A DNA stretch of 14,547 nt from Flavobacterium sp. (GTDB lineage: Bacteria > Bacteroidota > Bacteroidia > Flavobacteriales > Flavobacteriaceae): contig JASLHL010000043.1 of assembly GCA_030152225.1 (NCBI GenBank), forward strand, positions 1-14,547, given 5' to 3'. This document shows, piece after piece, positions 12,349 to 14,547 of the stretch (within the stretch, counting starts at the first letter, position 1; every line of letters begins with the position of its first letter). The notes below the pieces were generated by a model, which was given only the letters and a program-made list of their open reading frames with translations, was not told the DNA's origin and did no database searches. Made by a program: the position numbers and the translations under genes.

Positions 12349-14301
12349 TTACAGGTTCATAATAATAAACTCACTTCGTCTGTTGGCTTGGTGCTCGTCA
12401 TCTGTACATTTCACTCCATTGCTACAGTGATTAATCAATTGACTCTCTCCATACCCTTTTCCTGTTAAGCGGCTAGGATCTATTCCTTTACTACTTATCC
12501 ATTGCATGGTTGCTTGTGCACGACGTTCAGATAATTGCATATTATAGGTATCATTTCCACGGCTATCGGTATGTGAGCGAACATCAACAATCAAACTTGG
12601 ATGTTCTAGCATGGTTTTCACCACTTTCATCAGCTCAACCTGGGCATCAGGGCGAATTACAGCAGAATCAAAATCAAAATGGATCGGTGCTAATTTCAAT
12701 TTCTTGAATAAATCATCTCCTTTTTCAATTAATTCTAGTTCAATATTTAGTCGTTGTCGTGTTTTTCGATCGGTATTTACGGCAAATTCTTGTGTCAAAT
12801 ACTTCTCTTTACCCACGTGAATGCGATATTGCTGTCCGCAGCTTAGTTGCTCTGCACTGTAATAGCCTTGTTCATCCGTATACATTTTTTCAACGATATT
12901 GTTTCGCAGGTCATAAACGATAATTTCCACGCCTTCCAATCCGTTTTTGTTATCGCGATCCGCTACTACGCCATCGATAATTTGAACACAGGGTTTTTCT
13001 ACAAACAGGTAGATATCATCACTACCTATGCCTGTTTTTTTGTTGGATGTCACAAAGCCTTTTTTGGTTGAAGCATCAATATACAAGCCAAAATCATCAA
13101 AAGTACTGTTGATATCTGGCCCTAAATTAGATGGAACTCCCAATTGTCCCTCGCGGTTGATTTTTGCTTTATACAAGTCCAATCCTCCAAAACCAGGGTG
13201 TCCATCACTAGCAAAGTACAAGGTGTAATCGGAAGAAATAAAGGGAAACGTTTCGCGTCCTGCGGTATTTACTTGATCTCCTAAGTGTTCAACCAAACCA
13301 AAACGACCAGATTCATAGACGCTAATGCGAAATAAATCGGATTGCCCTAAACTTCCTTGGCGATCGGAAACAAAATACATCCATTTTTCATCTGGGGTTA
13401 ATGCTGGATGAGCGGTATTGTACCCATCAAGGTTGAACGGCAATTCTTCTACCGCCCCCCAAGTACCATCGCCTTGTTTCGTCGCTTTGTAAATTTTCAA
13501 TAAGGAGGATTCTTCCTTGTTGTATTGGGCGCGTTTGCTCCCCGTAGTTGAGCCATTATTACTAGTAAAATACATGGTATTGCCATCTTTGGTAAAGATA
13601 GCTGATCCCATATTTAACTCTCGTGAGGCAATTTCTTTGGCAAATAGCACGGGTGGATCAAAACTACCCTCATTGGTGATAGTTGTTGCGTATAATTTAG
13701 TGTATTGCTCATTAGTCCAATTATGTACCTTGTTACGCATTTCATCGCTCTCCCGAGAGGAGGTAAAAATCAATCGATTGCCTAAAAGAGTCCCGCCATA
13801 ATCGGAATGCTCACTATTTGTCGATAAGTTGAGCATTGTAAAACGAGAACTACCAAGTGTTTGGCCTACCAATTCCTCTTGGGTAATCAAGCGTTGAGCC
13901 CGAGAATCATTCACTGCTAGAGCAGCAAATTCTTTCAAGATTGCATCTGCTTTTTGGGGTTGATCCACTGCTTTGAGCGTTTGCGCATAGCGATAGTAAT
14001 ACTCTTTATCTAATGCAGCAAGATTTTTGTCTTCATACGTCCCTTGAAACAAGTGATCGTACCATTTATGGGCATCCACAAACTTTCCATTGTAGTAGTA
14101 AGAATCGCCAAGTTTACACAAAATAGAGGTATTTACCTGACCTTGTTCAACCATCATTTCATAATAACTAATTGCTTCTACATAGGCGTAGGTATCGAAA
14201 TTGCGATCTGCTTTTTTTTCTTTTCTTGTTTGTCCAAAGCTAATCAGGCTGGAGAACAAGAAACAAAGTAGAATACCTTTGGTTCTATTTTTTACCATCA
14301 T
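12349..14301 (-). CDS. OmpA family protein with TPR, PD40 propeller and CarboxypepD_reg domains (PorE-like)
   Basis: 650 aa. Signal peptide 1-23 (end FG, before Gln24). Then TPR-like helices (about 32-140), a PD40/WD40-like propeller (about 165-435; blades such as NRLIFTSSRES, GNTMYFTSNN, EKWMYFVSDRQG, YTLYFASDGHPGFGGLDLY), a CarboxypepD_reg beta-sandwich (about 440-520; GLEGVEIIVYDL, TDEQGYY) and a C-terminal OmpA domain (about 535-648) with HFDFDSAVIRPDA and the peptidoglycan-binding HTDSRGN and LSERRAQ motifs. This domain order is that of PorE of the type IX secretion system. I infer it anchors a PorP/SprF-type outer-membrane protein to peptidoglycan. The upstream PorP/SprF-like gene ends 9 bases before it. 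Starts at 14301 and 14298 (MM) are both possible. Confidence 0.93.
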   Translation of the reverse strand: MMVKNRTKGILLCFLFSSLISFGQTRKEKKADRNFDTYAYVEAISYYEMMVEQGQVNTSILCKLGDSYYYNGKFVDAHKWYDHLFQGTYEDKNLAALDKEYYYRYAQTLKAVDQPQKADAILKEFAALAVNDSRAQRLITQEELVGQTLGSSRFTMLNLSTNSEHSDYGGTLLGNRLIFTSSRESDEMRNKVHNWTNEQYTKLYATTITNEGSFDPPVLFAKEIASRELNMGSAIFTKDGNTMYFTSNNGSTTGSKRAQYNKEESSLLKIYKATKQGDGTWGAVEELPFNLDGYNTAHPALTPDEKWMYFVSDRQGSLGQSDLFRISVYESGRFGLVEHLGDQVNTAGRETFPFISSDYTLYFASDGHPGFGGLDLYKAKINREGQLGVPSNLGPDINSTFDDFGLYIDASTKKGFVTSNKKTGIGSDDIYLFVEKPCVQIIDGVVADRDNKNGLEGVEIIVYDLRNNIVEKMYTDEQGYYSAEQLSCGQQYRIHVGKEKYLTQEFAVNTDRKTRQRLNIELELIEKGDDLFKKLKLAPIHFDFDSAVIRPDAQVELMKVVKTMLEHPSLIVDVRSHTDSRGNDTYNMQLSERRAQATMQWISSKGIDPSRLTGKGYGESQLINHCSNGVKCTDDEHQANRRSEFIIMNL

Positions 14302-14310
14302 TGCTTGTTT

Positions 14311-14547
14311 TTAGAAAAATCGAGGAGCGACTTTTCTTCTGTTGTTACTAAATAATTCAAATTTCATAAAAATCTCATGGGAGCCCGAATGATACTTCGC
14401 TAACTTACTAGTATCCGCATCATAGGTATAGCCAATAAACAAACCTTCGGTAATTTGGAACCCTGCTAATCCACTAACAGAGGCATCCCAACGGTAAGCA
14501 GCTCCTACCGTAAATTTGTTGTAAAACAAAAAGTTCGCTGTAAGATC
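14311..14547 (-). CDS. PorP/SprF family type IX secretion membrane protein, C-terminal part, cut by the window edge
   Basis: The frame enters from the right edge without a start; 78 codons are visible. The sequence has the typical PorP/SprF ending: beta-strands FYNKFTVGAAYRWDASVSGL, then GFQITEGLFIGYTYD, then LAKYHSGSHEIFMKFEL, where Y-x-S-G-S-H-E-I is the family signature, and a basic end RRKVAPRFF. Members are outer-membrane proteins that pair with a PorE/OmpA-like partner and support secretion and gliding, often with one specific adhesin. The stop lies 9 bases before the PorE-like start, so the two are cotranscribed. I see no PorK/L/M/N genes in the visible part; the pair may be an accessory copy, and a large secreted protein may precede it outside the window. 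Confidence 0.93.
   Translation of the reverse strand, partial: DLTANFLFYNKFTVGAAYRWDASVSGLAGFQITEGLFIGYTYDADTSKLAKYHSGSHEIFMKFELFSNNRRKVAPRFF

Overview
The window looks like chromosome from a member of the Bacteroidota, most likely family Flavobacteriaceae; Myroides or a relative is a guess. The reasons are low G+C, few Shine-Dalgarno sites, several promoter -7 boxes of the Bacteroidota form TAnnTTTG, and typical genes: a PorP/SprF-like protein next to a PorE-like OmpA protein, a long S9 peptidase, and a lipoprotein with a Bacteroidota surface-export signal. I see no rRNA, tRNA, CRISPR array, insertion sequence or phage gene.

Layout. From 1 to 5013 all genes are on the minus strand: the 5' part of an S9 peptidase (cut by the window edge), a 112-residue unknown protein, a lipoprotein, lpd (dihydrolipoamide dehydrogenase), a YegS-type lipid kinase and a small rhodanese. 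Most are single-gene units ended by strong hairpin terminators. A thiamine pyrophosphokinase gene (5142-5816, plus strand) diverges from the rhodanese and runs into a short tandem-repeat array. From 6039 to 9131 the minus strand carries an outer-membrane barrel protein, an unknown protein whose start abuts the stop of pncA (nicotinamidase), pncA, and rocD (ornithine aminotransferase). The stretch 9132-9880 has no convincing gene but holds two copies of a 31-base direct repeat and several large inverted repeats. Next come a small secreted protein with WN-YGVYG repeats (minus strand), a plus-strand pair (GNAT acetyltransferase and a zinc-ribbon methyltransferase), a hairpin-rich gap, and a minus-strand pair encoding a PorP/SprF-like protein (cut by the edge) and a PorE-like OmpA protein.

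Function. Most identifiable genes are housekeeping: lipoamide-dependent oxidation, thiamine diphosphate synthesis, NAD salvage, ornithine/arginine catabolism and cell-envelope functions. The less ordinary parts are the structured repeat island at about 9407-9777, the heptamer-based array after the thiamine pyrophosphokinase gene, and a few unrecognised proteins. I do not see a complete new multi-gene system; the repeat island is the best candidate for something undescribed.
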